Below, in pieces: positions 16,553 to 23,678 of a DNA stretch of 50,193 bases. The stretch is taken from IMG/VR virus record IMGVR_UViG_3300030116_008164, positions 1 to 50,193 of that record; one strand, given 5' to 3'. Numbering within the stretch: position 1 is the stretch's first letter; each line of letters begins with the position of its first letter. The notes below the pieces were generated by a model. The model ran no database searches. It was not told the DNA's origin and saw only the letters and a program-made list of their open reading frames with translations. Both the position numbers and the translations under genes were made by a program. The DNA comes from a virus.

Positions 16553-17098
16553 ATGTCTTTTGAGAGTACTAAAGTTATTGATCTAGGTAGTTGTGCCTTC
16601 AGACAACCTCAAGCAGAGAGTCATTGTAAATTTATTCATGGATATAGACTTAAAGCTAAGTTTTGGTTTACAGCTGATAAATTAGATAAAAATCATTGGG
16701 TTGTTGATTTCGGAGGCTTAAAAGAGCTTAAGAAAATCTTAGAAAAACAATTTGATCATACTACCTGTATTGCTTTCGATGATCCTAAAAGAGAAATCTT
16801 TGAAAATCTTCATGAAGAAGGTATTGTTGATTTACGTATTATGCCTCGAGGTACTGGTATTGAACGTATTGCAGAGTGGTGTTATGAAGCTGCCAATAAT
16901 CATGTAATTAAACTTACTAAGGGTAGATGTGTATGTAGTAAGGTTGAAGTTTGGGAGCATGAAAAAAATAGTGCAATATGTACAGGTGTATTGGACACTA
17001 TAGAAGAAGATAACGAACAGCTTTTATTAGAAGATATTACTAAGGATACATCAAGTACAGAAAAGAGTGAATGGGATTTAGGTACAAAATGGATATAA
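16553..17098 (+). CDS. queD: 6-carboxytetrahydropterin synthase-like QueD
   Basis: QueD turns dihydroneopterin triphosphate into 6-carboxy-tetrahydropterin in the preQ0 pathway. ATG 16553 (MSFESTKVIDLG) is chosen from the promoter position; 181 residues. Family features: the Cys-x3-His segment CKFIHGY, VVDFGGLKELKKIL, FDHTTCI and the C-terminal VEVWEH. The usual zinc motif HGH is HGY here and the N-terminal AAH-type histidine is not obvious, so metal binding differs from E. coli QueD. It overlaps queE by 10 bases. Confidence 0.85.
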   Translation: MSFESTKVIDLGSCAFRQPQAESHCKFIHGYRLKAKFWFTADKLDKNHWVVDFGGLKELKKILEKQFDHTTCIAFDDPKREIFENLHEEGIVDLRIMPRGTGIERIAEWCYEAANNHVIKLTKGRCVCSKVEVWEHEKNSAICTGVLDTIEEDNEQLLLEDITKDTSSTEKSEWDLGTKWI

Positions 17099-17895
17099 AA
17101 GAAAGAACTGCAACATTAAATTTATCTGAACATTTTTATTCTGTTCAGTGTGAAGGGGCATCAACTGGTTATCCTGCTTATTTTATTAGACTTAAAGGTT
17201 GTAACCTTATGTGTGGTGGTAAGGATGGTAGCTTAATGAAAGAAGGTAAAGCTACTTGGTGGTGTGATTCTGAAGCTGTATGGAGACAAGGTAATAAGAC
17301 TAATTTTGATATATTAATTGATGCATGGAGAGAGCAAGATATCTTGAAATGGGTTCTTAACGGAAGAGTACATCTTATATGGACTGGTGGTGAACCTACT
17401 ATGAAGAAACATCAAGAGTCTATTGTAAACTGTATTAATTATATTGAAAATGATTGCACTGGTGAGGAGTTTGATAATATAGATTATTTTAATCCTATAA
17501 ATTTATATAATGAAGTAGAAACTAATGGTACTCAATATATTGAGGATGAATTTTTTAATAAATTAGATCAGATCAATTGTAGTGTTAAGTTAGCTAACTC
17601 AGGTATGAGTAAAGAAAAGCGTATTGTACCTAGATCGTTAGAAAGAATTACTTCACATAAAGGTTATTGGTTTAAATTTGTTGTAAGTAAGGAAGAAGAC
17701 TTAGATGAAATTGAGAATGATTTTATTAAGCCGTTTAATATTGATCCTAAACGTGTATTAATGATGCCTGGTCTTGATCATCAAGATAATTTTCATGAGA
17801 GAACTAAGTTTATTCTCGAGCTAGCTGGTAAGCATGGTTATATCGGTTTAACAAGATTACATATTTCTGCGTGGAATCAGACGACAGGAGTATAA
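17089..17895 (+). CDS. queE: 7-carboxy-7-deazaguanine synthase QueE (radical SAM)
   Basis: QueE rearranges 6-carboxy-tetrahydropterin to 7-carboxy-7-deazaguanine using SAM and a [4Fe-4S] cluster. The start is ATG 17089 (MDIKERTATL), inside the end of queD; 268 residues. The N terminus SEHFYSVQCEGASTGYPAYFIRLKGC and the IWTGGEPT motif are typical of QueE. The cluster-binding cysteines are spaced C38-x3-C42-x16-C59, with an insertion replacing the usual CxxxCxxC. It completes, with folE2, queD and queC, the preQ0 pathway. Confidence 0.9.
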   Translation: MDIKERTATLNLSEHFYSVQCEGASTGYPAYFIRLKGCNLMCGGKDGSLMKEGKATWWCDSEAVWRQGNKTNFDILIDAWREQDILKWVLNGRVHLIWTGGEPTMKKHQESIVNCINYIENDCTGEEFDNIDYFNPINLYNEVETNGTQYIEDEFFNKLDQINCSVKLANSGMSKEKRIVPRSLERITSHKGYWFKFVVSKEEDLDEIENDFIKPFNIDPKRVLMMPGLDHQDNFHERTKFILELAGKHGYIGLTRLHISAWNQTTGV

Positions 17896-17898
17896 ATA
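17891..17898 (+). promoter_or_regulatory. T4-late promoter box TATAAATA
   Basis: Perfect TATAAATA overlapping the queE stop codon, 9 bases before the ATG at 17908. Confidence 0.65.
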
Positions 17899-17907
17899 TT
17901 AATAACT

Positions 17908-18225
17908 ATGGCATACGTAAATCCAAATGAATGTAGATCTTACAATCAACCAGCAAATACTGCGTTCTTGCCTCTTTCTTCACAAGTCTGCAGTGAAGTT
18001 TTTATTATTAATAAAACTGGACAAGATCTTAAAATTGTAGATGATCCAAACGGACCAGCCTCTGCTGACCGTGTTGGTGCTGAGAGTGTTTTATTAATAG
18101 GTGATGATGAATCTGTTACCATTCGCGGTATAACTAATGCAAATCAAGTTTCAGCTGCTACATCATCTGGTAATGGTACTATATATTATAGAACACAATT
18201 CTATTCTATTAATCCATCCAGATAA
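17908..18225 (+). CDS. Probable small virion protein
   Basis: A 105-residue, beta-rich, Ser/Asn/Thr-rich protein with no recognisable enzyme motif. It has hydrophobic strand-like segments (EVFIINKTGQDLKIVDD, SVLLIGDDESVTIRGI), resembling small phage decoration or fibre-associated proteins. It carries a perfect late promoter box and is coupled by a 1-base overlap to the following virion-like gene. Assignment as structural is inferred from promoter class and composition. Confidence 0.7.
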   Translation: MAYVNPNECRSYNQPANTAFLPLSSQVCSEVFIINKTGQDLKIVDDPNGPASADRVGAESVLLIGDDESVTIRGITNANQVSAATSSGNGTIYYRTQFYSINPSR

Positions 18226-18881
18226 TGCCTCCAGAACATCCTGTTCATTCTATTTTTAGTACCGATACAGGAAAGCATAGTCCTGTAGGAAAAAAATCTT
18301 CTGGTGGTGGTGGTGGTAGCGGTATTAGATCATTAGGCTTTAATCTTTTCACAGATTACGAAAGTGCCTTTACAAGCCAAACAAATGACACAACCCCTAT
18401 TCGTTTATCAGTTCGTATATATGAGTTAAACAATTTAGCATCAAAAAGTTTTGTAAAAACAGTCTATGATAGTGGAGTAATAAATATGAATGCTGCCGGC
18501 GCCTTTGATCTTGGTGCTGGAGATCAAATAATTTCAGATACAACAGGTATATCAGCCAATAATGATACTAGTAAATATTATGGATTCAGAATAGAACATG
18601 AAGATTTTGATCCGGAGTATGCAATAGTATCTACGCCTGGTAGTCCAATTGAAGAGGACTCTGGCAATGATGCGGGAGAGGTATTTTCCCTTCCAGTTAA
18701 TGGGTCAGCCGGTGTAGCGCAGCATGCTGCAGGTAATGGAGTTAATATAGCAGATGTAACTTCTGCACCAGCATTTGCTGGCGGAGGTTTCCCAGCAGCT
18801 AGATATAGTAACGCTGATACAGCTGTTATTAATTTATCAGCTAATAGAAATGTATACTATATCATAGGAATACAACAATAA
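18225..18881 (+). CDS. Probable virion structural protein
   Basis: A 218-residue protein with a disordered N-terminal part ending in a Gly-rich linker (KKSSGGGGGSGIRSLG), then a beta-rich region with few lysines and many Asn/Thr/Ala residues. This layout fits a fibre, whisker or decoration protein, but no named family was recognised. It shares the late transcript of the preceding gene. The 45 bases downstream hold the promoter of the semiSWEET gene. Confidence 0.65.
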   Translation: MPPEHPVHSIFSTDTGKHSPVGKKSSGGGGGSGIRSLGFNLFTDYESAFTSQTNDTTPIRLSVRIYELNNLASKSFVKTVYDSGVINMNAAGAFDLGAGDQIISDTTGISANNDTSKYYGFRIEHEDFDPEYAIVSTPGSPIEEDSGNDAGEVFSLPVNGSAGVAQHAAGNGVNIADVTSAPAFAGGGFPAARYSNADTAVINLSANRNVYYIIGIQQ

Positions 18882-18892
18882 TAAAATTGCTC

Positions 18893-18920
18893 TTGATATT
18901 TAGTTTTTATACATTACACT
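18893..18920 (+). promoter_or_regulatory. Sigma70-type early promoter for the semiSWEET gene
   Basis: TTGATA (18893-18898) and TACACT (18915-18920) with a 16-base spacer; the -10 ends 6 bases before the ATG at 18927. Confidence 0.6.
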
Positions 18921-18926
18921 GTCTTT

Positions 18927-19190
18927 ATGGGTAATGTTGGCGAATTTTTTGGAGCTTTAATGGTTATAAGTTTCATTTGCTGCTATATTCCTCAAATTAT
19001 TAAGATGATTAAAAACAAATCATCTAAAGATGTTAGTCTTCTTATGATAGCTCTTACCGCATTAGGTTACACTAGTGGTATGATATATATGTTTAGTACA
19101 GAATTTGGTATTTGGTGGTTTTTAAACTATGGAATTGGTTTAATTATGTGTGTCATACTTACTTATTGTTGGTTTAAATACGATAAATAA
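18927..19190 (+). CDS. SemiSWEET / PQ-loop (MtN3) membrane transporter
   Basis: An 87-residue inner-membrane protein with three predicted hydrophobic helices (about residues 5-22, 38-57 and 63-83) and the PQ-loop motif (P22-Q23 in CYIPQIIKMIKNKSSKD). Three helices per chain is the semiSWEET layout; bacterial semiSWEETs dimerise to move sugars across the membrane. It has an early-type promoter, so it would be made soon after infection. Substrate is unknown; sugar import to feed the phage glycan cluster is only an idea. Confidence 0.82.
   Translation: MGNVGEFFGALMVISFICCYIPQIIKMIKNKSSKDVSLLMIALTALGYTSGMIYMFSTEFGIWWFLNYGIGLIMCVILTYCWFKYDK
19182..19189 (+). promoter_or_regulatory. T4-late-type box GATAAATA
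   Basis: GATAAATA overlaps the end of the semiSWEET gene and ends 5 bases before the ATG at 19195. Confidence 0.45.
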
Positions 19191-19194
19191 TAAT

Positions 19195-19575
19195 ATGGAT
19201 GGTTTAATCGAAGACCCACATGCATGGCTCTTAGATGTACTAGAAGATGCACACAGAGATAAAGAATCTACCTTAAGAATCTACCAAACTGTAACAAGAT
19301 ACATAGTTGATACTAGAGATTTTGTTGGCGTTTTAGAGTCTATACAACCAAATACGATTAAATTTAAAGAACCAAAAGATTTAGCTGATGATTGCTTTAT
19401 AGGTGTGTCTGTTTTTCATAGAACTCTTGAAAATAAACATAGAAATCACGGACTACCACATATAAAGTTTTATAAACATACAGGACGAAGCGCTTTTAAT
19501 CAGATTGGATACCCAAAAATAGCAGAAGATTGGAATTTTTGGGAGAAATACGTACAAGAGTTTATAGTTTTATAA
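19195..19575 (+). CDS. Hypothetical protein
   Basis: A 126-residue protein of unknown function. I use ATG 19195 (MDGLIEDPHAWLLDV); an upstream in-frame start would lie inside the semiSWEET gene. It has an acidic helical N-terminal half and a C-terminal half with aromatic and His residues (HGLPHIKFYKHTGRSAFNQI). A late-type box precedes it. No domain recognised. Confidence 0.7.
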   Translation: MDGLIEDPHAWLLDVLEDAHRDKESTLRIYQTVTRYIVDTRDFVGVLESIQPNTIKFKEPKDLADDCFIGVSVFHRTLENKHRNHGLPHIKFYKHTGRSAFNQIGYPKIAEDWNFWEKYVQEFIVL

Positions 19576-19610
19576 GTTGATTATAATTCTGTGTATAATA
19601 ATTAATATAA

Positions 19611-20351
19611 ATGCGTATTTCCGTAAGTGGCACAGCTAGTCAAGGTAAAAGTACCTTTGTTAACGATTTCATAAAGGAATGGTCTAATTATTCTACTCCT
19701 GAAAAGACATATCGGGACCTTATCAAAGAAAAAGGATATGAGCATAGTCAAAAAACAACGAAAGATGCTCAATGGGACATCTTAAACTTCATGATTGATG
19801 AGCAAATGAAGTATACACGGGATGATTATGTTATTTTTGATCGTTCTCCACTAGATAATATAGTTTATACAATTTGGTCCTGTGCAAAGCAAGATACAGA
19901 CATTGATGATGAATTTGTTAATAAGTGTATGCCACTTGTTAAAGAGTCAATGAAGTTTTTAGATGTTATTTTTGTAACTCCTATTACAAAAGCAGCACCA
20001 ATTGAGATAGAAGAGAATGGTGATAGAGAGGTTGATAAAGTTTATATTCACGAAATAGATCATCTTTTTAAAGCAATAAAAAGAGATTGGGAAGAAAATA
20101 CCGAATCTAAATTTTTCCAACATGATGATAGACCTGCTATGATTGATATGTTCGGGCAACCACACGAACGAATACAGATAGCAAAATTATATATTGATGC
20201 AGACGGGGATTGTATAGGTCAATCTGATTCTCCTTTAGTTACAGAAGAAGAATTAAGAGAAATGGAAGCATGGAAGTATAAGTTTGGTATAACAAACAAT
20301 CAGACAAAAGCTTTGAACGATCCTACGAAATCTGACAGGGGCTATCAATAA
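19611..20351 (+). CDS. P-loop kinase, NadR/AAA_28-like
   Basis: A 246-residue P-loop protein with Walker A GTASQGKST (residues 7-15) and a DxSP-type segment VIFDRSPLDNIVYTIW that resembles the catalytic Asp/Arg region of NadR-type ribosylnicotinamide kinases and deoxynucleoside kinases. The C-terminal 60 residues are charged and specific to this protein. A TATAAT sits 11 bases before the ATG but no convincing -35 was found. NadR fuses an NMNAT and this kind of kinase; an NMNAT-like protein is encoded at 14596, so a NAD-related role is possible. A nucleotide kinase role is the main alternative. Confidence 0.65.
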   Translation: MRISVSGTASQGKSTFVNDFIKEWSNYSTPEKTYRDLIKEKGYEHSQKTTKDAQWDILNFMIDEQMKYTRDDYVIFDRSPLDNIVYTIWSCAKQDTDIDDEFVNKCMPLVKESMKFLDVIFVTPITKAAPIEIEENGDREVDKVYIHEIDHLFKAIKRDWEENTESKFFQHDDRPAMIDMFGQPHERIQIAKLYIDADGDCIGQSDSPLVTEEELREMEAWKYKFGITNNQTKALNDPTKSDRGYQ

Positions 20352-20354
20352 ATA
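20347..20354 (+). promoter_or_regulatory. T4-late-type box AATAAATA
   Basis: AATAAATA overlaps the preceding stop codon and ends 5 bases before the ATG at 20360. Confidence 0.45.
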
Positions 20355-20359
20355 ATTAT

Positions 20360-20785
20360 ATGTCCGAAGAAAATAGAGAAACTAAATTTGATCAAGTATT
20401 AGAAGGTTACCGTCCAATGGCGATGGGGCGTATGTTTTACCCACGTGGTATGAAGCTTAGCGAAGATTTTGTTAATGCTTTTCACCGCGAATATGATAGA
20501 TTAGTTTCTGAAGGACAAAATCCTAAGAGTCTTCTTGAGCGATTTGGTAAAGCTCTCAAGTTTCATGTTTCTGAAACACGTAAGTATCCAGAGCTTGATG
20601 CACGTACCGAAGCATATAACACAGGTGCAGAAGGTAATTATGTTGAAGTATCAACCGATAAAGGCATGAAGCTCATGACCCCCGAAGAGGCCGAAGCGTA
20701 TTATAAGAAGAAAAAAGCTGCGGGTAAAAAGAAAACTACCAAGTTCGGTAAGCAGTTACAGAAATGGGCCGACGATGACTCCTAA
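20360..20785 (+). CDS. Hypothetical protein with basic C terminus
   Basis: A 141-residue protein of unknown function. The N-terminal part contains FDQVLEGYRPMAMGRMFYPR and a helical middle; the C-terminal 40 residues are Lys-rich (YYKKKKAAGKKKTTKFGKQ), suggesting nucleic-acid contact. A late-type box precedes it. It is convergent with phoH, with ten bases between the stops. Confidence 0.7.
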   Translation: MSEENRETKFDQVLEGYRPMAMGRMFYPRGMKLSEDFVNAFHREYDRLVSEGQNPKSLLERFGKALKFHVSETRKYPELDARTEAYNTGAEGNYVEVSTDKGMKLMTPEEAEAYYKKKKAAGKKKTTKFGKQLQKWADDDS

Positions 20786-20795
20786 ACCGGTTATC

Positions 20796-21566
20796 TTATA
20801 TATTTTTTAATTTCTTTGTTACATATCTTACTAAAGGTGATCTCATAATATCATCTTCATCGAATGTAAATGTGTGTATACCTTGAGCTTGACTCTCTTG
20901 ATCTGTAAACACATTAAACATCTTCTCAAATGCTCCTACTGATCCGTTCTTAAGATCAGTTTGCATTGGATCAGCTAAAATAAACAACTTACTATGTGGC
21001 CCTAGCCGGGTCATAACTGTTGTTATTTCTTTTTGAGTACAATTTTGAGCTTCATCTAAGATAATAAACTTAGCATTCCAACTCATACCACGTGCAAAGT
21101 TAACCGGAAACATTGAAATGCGTTTTTCTTTTTCTAACTTCTCAGGATTAGTAGAAGTTAAGAGTTCATCTAATTTATCAAGGAATGGTAAATTATAAAA
21201 AGCAAGTTTATCTTCTGCTGCTCCGGGTAAAAATCCTAATTTAGCATCACTACTCTCTACAGCACTTCTTAGATACATTAAGTCTGAAACTTTTTTGTAG
21301 TTGAGAAGTTTTAATCCGCAATATACTGCAAGCAGAGATTTACTAGTGCCTGCTGGTCCATTAACAAACATTATATTTGTATTATCATCTAAAGCTAACC
21401 TGAAAAAATCTCTTTGTTTTTCAGTCCACGCTAGCTCTTTAATACGGAGCTTAGTTTTAATTGGTGGTCTTTGAAATACTATTTCATCTGGTATCAATGC
21501 TTCATCAATAATGGTGCGCTCTTCCGTTTTCGCACGAGCGCGAGATGCAGTTTTTGCTCTTGACAT
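20796..21566 (-). CDS. phoH: PhoH-like ATPase
   Basis: A 256-residue P-loop ATPase of the PhoH family, common in marine phages; its role in infection is not settled (RNA-related or phosphate-stress-linked functions have been suggested). Walker A GPAGTSKS and Walker B IILDEAQN are visible, followed by RLGPHSKLFILADPMQTD. The basic, low-complexity N terminus (SRAKTASRARAKTEER) is an extension. Upstream on its strand is a late-type TATAAATA box without a -35, so it may be expressed late, unlike the glycan operon that starts divergently beside it. Confidence 0.93.
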   Translation of the reverse strand: MSRAKTASRARAKTEERTIIDEALIPDEIVFQRPPIKTKLRIKELAWTEKQRDFFRLALDDNTNIMFVNGPAGTSKSLLAVYCGLKLLNYKKVSDLMYLRSAVESSDAKLGFLPGAAEDKLAFYNLPFLDKLDELLTSTNPEKLEKEKRISMFPVNFARGMSWNAKFIILDEAQNCTQKEITTVMTRLGPHSKLFILADPMQTDLKNGSVGAFEKMFNVFTDQESQAQGIHTFTFDEDDIMRSPLVRYVTKKLKNI

Positions 21567-21573
21567 CTATGAA

Positions 21574-21581
21574 TATTTATA
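21574..21581 (-). promoter_or_regulatory. T4-late promoter box TATAAATA for phoH
   Basis: Perfect TATAAATA on the minus strand, 7 bases before the phoH ATG at 21566; no TTGAAA-like -35 upstream. Confidence 0.55.
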
Positions 21582-21582
21582 G

Positions 21583-21611
21583 TTGAAAAGTTAAAAGATC
21601 GCGGTTATTAT
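21583..21611 (+). promoter_or_regulatory. Sigma70-type early promoter for the glycan cluster
   Basis: TTGAAA (21583-21588) and TATTAT (21606-21611) with a 17-base spacer; the -10 ends 7 bases before ATG 21619. A TATAAATA also occurs at 21609-21616 but is too near the ATG to give a useful late transcript. Confidence 0.65.
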
Positions 21612-21618
21612 AAATAAA

Positions 21619-22425
21619 ATGAATCCTAAAATTGGTATAGGCATTGTTACATGCAATCGTGAAAATTTCTTTAGAAAATGTCTAGAGAGTGTTGTAAATT
21701 CTAAAGCTGATATAATTGTAGCAGTTAATGATGGTAAGCCTTTAGATCCTAATATAAAATACCTTAAAAAAATAAACTGTATACAACATGAAACAAATAA
21801 AGGTGTAGGTATATCTAAGAATGATGCAATGAAATTTTTAGTAAATGCTGGATGTGAACATATTTTTATTATTGAAGACGATATTATAATTAAAGATAGC
21901 GATATTTATAACAAATATATTAATGTTGCTAAGAACTCTGGTATATGGCATTTAATGTATGCTTATCATGGTCCAGCTAATAAGATGCCTAATAAAGAAC
22001 CTAACCCAAGAAAAGTAATAACTTATGAAGATGGTACGTCTTTATCTTTAAATAGGCACTGCGTGGGTGCATTTTGTTACTATCATAAAAATATTTTAAA
22101 ACATGTCGGATATATGGATGAAACTTTTGTTAATGCTTGGGAGCATGTTGAACATAGTTATAGATGTGTTAAAAATGGTCTTTTACCAGGATACTGGTGG
22201 TGGCCTGATGTAGGTAATAGTACGGAGTTATTAGATGAACAGGCTTGTAGCGAAGATAATTCTACTATTAGACCTAGAGATGATTGGCAAAAAAATATTC
22301 AAGAAGGAGCAGAGTATTTTGCAAGTAAGCATACCTACTCTCCAATAGCAGTTCCTGATCTACCAGGCGATAAGGTAGTTGAAGTACTTGAAAAAATTAA
22401 TAAACATTATAGTAAAGATGTGTGA
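21619..22425 (+). CDS. GT2-type (GT-A) glycosyltransferase
   Basis: A 268-residue GT-A glycosyltransferase: N-terminal IGIGIVTCNRENFFRKCLES is the typical GT2 start, and HIFIIEDDIII supplies the DxD-like metal motif (EDD). A KGVGISKNDAMKFL segment matches the usual donor-binding helix. It opens the 16-kb glycan cluster behind an early promoter. Acceptor and sugar are unknown; a surface polysaccharide or LPS-like glycan is the likely product of the cluster. Confidence 0.88.
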   Translation: MNPKIGIGIVTCNRENFFRKCLESVVNSKADIIVAVNDGKPLDPNIKYLKKINCIQHETNKGVGISKNDAMKFLVNAGCEHIFIIEDDIIIKDSDIYNKYINVAKNSGIWHLMYAYHGPANKMPNKEPNPRKVITYEDGTSLSLNRHCVGAFCYYHKNILKHVGYMDETFVNAWEHVEHSYRCVKNGLLPGYWWWPDVGNSTELLDEQACSEDNSTIRPRDDWQKNIQEGAEYFASKHTYSPIAVPDLPGDKVVEVLEKINKHYSKDV

Positions 22426-22855
22426 TAGAAAATACTTACCTACGTTTGCTGAACTTCTTGATAGAATGACAATATGTCAACTTAAAGCTATCTTTATACC
22501 TGAAAATAAAAAAGCTTATGATAAAGAAATAGATGATATTAAGCATGACATCGACAAAATTATTAATGAAAAAGATGTAAAAGTTTCTGCAGAAATGATA
22601 AGAGCAATTTGTGTCGTAATGCTATCAAATAGATATATCTGGGAAAATGAAAGTAAGTGTAGAAGTGGTACAGATCAAGATTTGTCTCTGCTTAAGCTAA
22701 CTCATTCTATTAATGGGGTACGTAATGTAGCTAAAAATGTTATATCTAGAGAGTTAGGTGAAAGAGTTGATCTTAAAATTGATTGTCTTGCTGCAGAGTT
22801 AAAATCCGATCTACAAAACTGGGATATATTCAAAGATGAAAAAACAAACTCTTAA
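22418..22855 (+). CDS. Conserved hypothetical protein in glycan operon
   Basis: A 145-residue, helical, charged protein. ATG 22418 (MCDRKYLPTFAELLDRM) overlaps the upstream stop; a longer frame would run into the glycosyltransferase. The N-terminal LPTFAELLDRMTICQLKAIF pattern recurs in unnamed proteins of marine viruses in my recollection. No catalytic motif seen. Coupled at both ends by short overlaps. Confidence 0.7.
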   Translation: MCDRKYLPTFAELLDRMTICQLKAIFIPENKKAYDKEIDDIKHDIDKIINEKDVKVSAEMIRAICVVMLSNRYIWENESKCRSGTDQDLSLLKLTHSINGVRNVAKNVISRELGERVDLKIDCLAAELKSDLQNWDIFKDEKTNS

Positions 22856-23153
22856 AGAATATTACAAACATTATCTTACATTACATAAAAATAAAAATTG
22901 TAGACGTATGCATGTACTCGGACAATTAGTAACTATTTGTTTTGTAATAAATGTTGCTTGTGTATCTTATATAAAAGGTATACAATATGTACCATTACTT
23001 CTTTTGAGCCCATTTATAGTTTATCCGTTTGCATGGACAGGTCATTATTTGTTTGAGAAAAATAAACCAGCTGCATTTAAGGACCCTATTAAAGCTAAAT
23101 TATGTGACTGGATTATGTTATATGATATTATAAAAGGTAAAATTAAGTTGTGA
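22836..23153 (+). CDS. Mpo1-like / DUF962 membrane protein
   Basis: A 105-residue protein matching the DUF962 family (yeast Mpo1/YGL010w), whose characterised members are iron-dependent dioxygenases in 2-hydroxy fatty acid alpha-oxidation. Visible motifs: YYKHYLTLHKNKNCRRMHVLG near the N terminus and GHYLFEKNKPAAF in the second half, with the His residues expected for iron binding. Two hydrophobic segments (about 28-45 and 50-66) suggest membrane association. It overlaps both neighbours. Its presence in a phage sugar operon suggests lipid work, for example on a lipid-linked glycan or lipid A, but this is inference. Confidence 0.75.
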   Translation: MKKQTLKEYYKHYLTLHKNKNCRRMHVLGQLVTICFVINVACVSYIKGIQYVPLLLLSPFIVYPFAWTGHYLFEKNKPAAFKDPIKAKLCDWIMLYDIIKGKIKL

Positions 23154-23677
23154 GTGTTGCTTATAACATTAATGATATTCCTGGGCTAACGCTCATAAGA
23201 CCCAAACTCTTTAAAGATAATCGAGGGGAAAATTTTGAAGGTTTTGATACAAAAAATTTTTCCAATATAATAAAACCAGACATTACATTACGCAAAGCTT
23301 TTAAACATAAAAGGTTTATTTTAGATACATTCTCAAAGTCTAAACAAAATGTTTTTAGAGGTCTTCATGGTGATAATAAAACATGGAAACTAATAACTTG
23401 TTTATATGGAGAAATATTTTTTATTGTTCTCCATCCAAAAACTAAAACAGTTGCTAAGTTTAAATTAGATAGTAAAAATAGAGATCAAGTTTTAGTACCT
23501 AATGATTGTGTTAATGGACATTATTGTATTAGTGATGAATGTCTTTTTAGCTATAAAATGACAGAACATTATGGCGGTATAAAAAGTCAATATACCATAA
23601 AATGGCATGATAAAAAATACAATTTTAACTGGCCGTTTGACATAACAAATGCTATAATATCTGACAGAGATAATTAA
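23150..23677 (+). CDS. RmlC-like dTDP-sugar 3,5-epimerase
   Basis: A 175-residue cupin-type epimerase starting at GTG 23150. The pattern GLTLIRPKLFKDNRGENFE, the FRGLHGD segment (RGLHxQ in RmlC), and the C-terminal VNGHYCISDECLFSYKMTEHY fit the RmlC family, which epimerises 4-keto-6-deoxy sugars at C3 and C5. No RmlA or RmlB is seen in this window, so the sugar nucleotide may come from the host or from outside the window. Followed by an SDR after one base. Confidence 0.85.
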   Translation: MSVAYNINDIPGLTLIRPKLFKDNRGENFEGFDTKNFSNIIKPDITLRKAFKHKRFILDTFSKSKQNVFRGLHGDNKTWKLITCLYGEIFFIVLHPKTKTVAKFKLDSKNRDQVLVPNDCVNGHYCISDECLFSYKMTEHYGGIKSQYTIKWHDKKYNFNWPFDITNAIISDRDN

Positions 23678-23678
23678 A

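Noticed and set aside
19577-19599. TTGATT and TATAAT before the kinase gene at 19611 as a sigma70 promoter
   Set aside because: The spacer is 11 bases, too short; the TATAAT may still serve as a -10 but the -35 is not convincing.
20785-20792. AACCGGTT palindrome between 20360 gene and phoH as a bidirectional terminator
   Set aside because: Perfect but only 8 bases with no loop, so it cannot form a useful hairpin.
21609-21616. TATAAATA before the 21619 glycosyltransferase as a late promoter
   Set aside because: It ends 2 bases before the ATG, so late initiation would fall inside the gene; the overlapping TTGAAA-17-TATTAT explains the sequence better.
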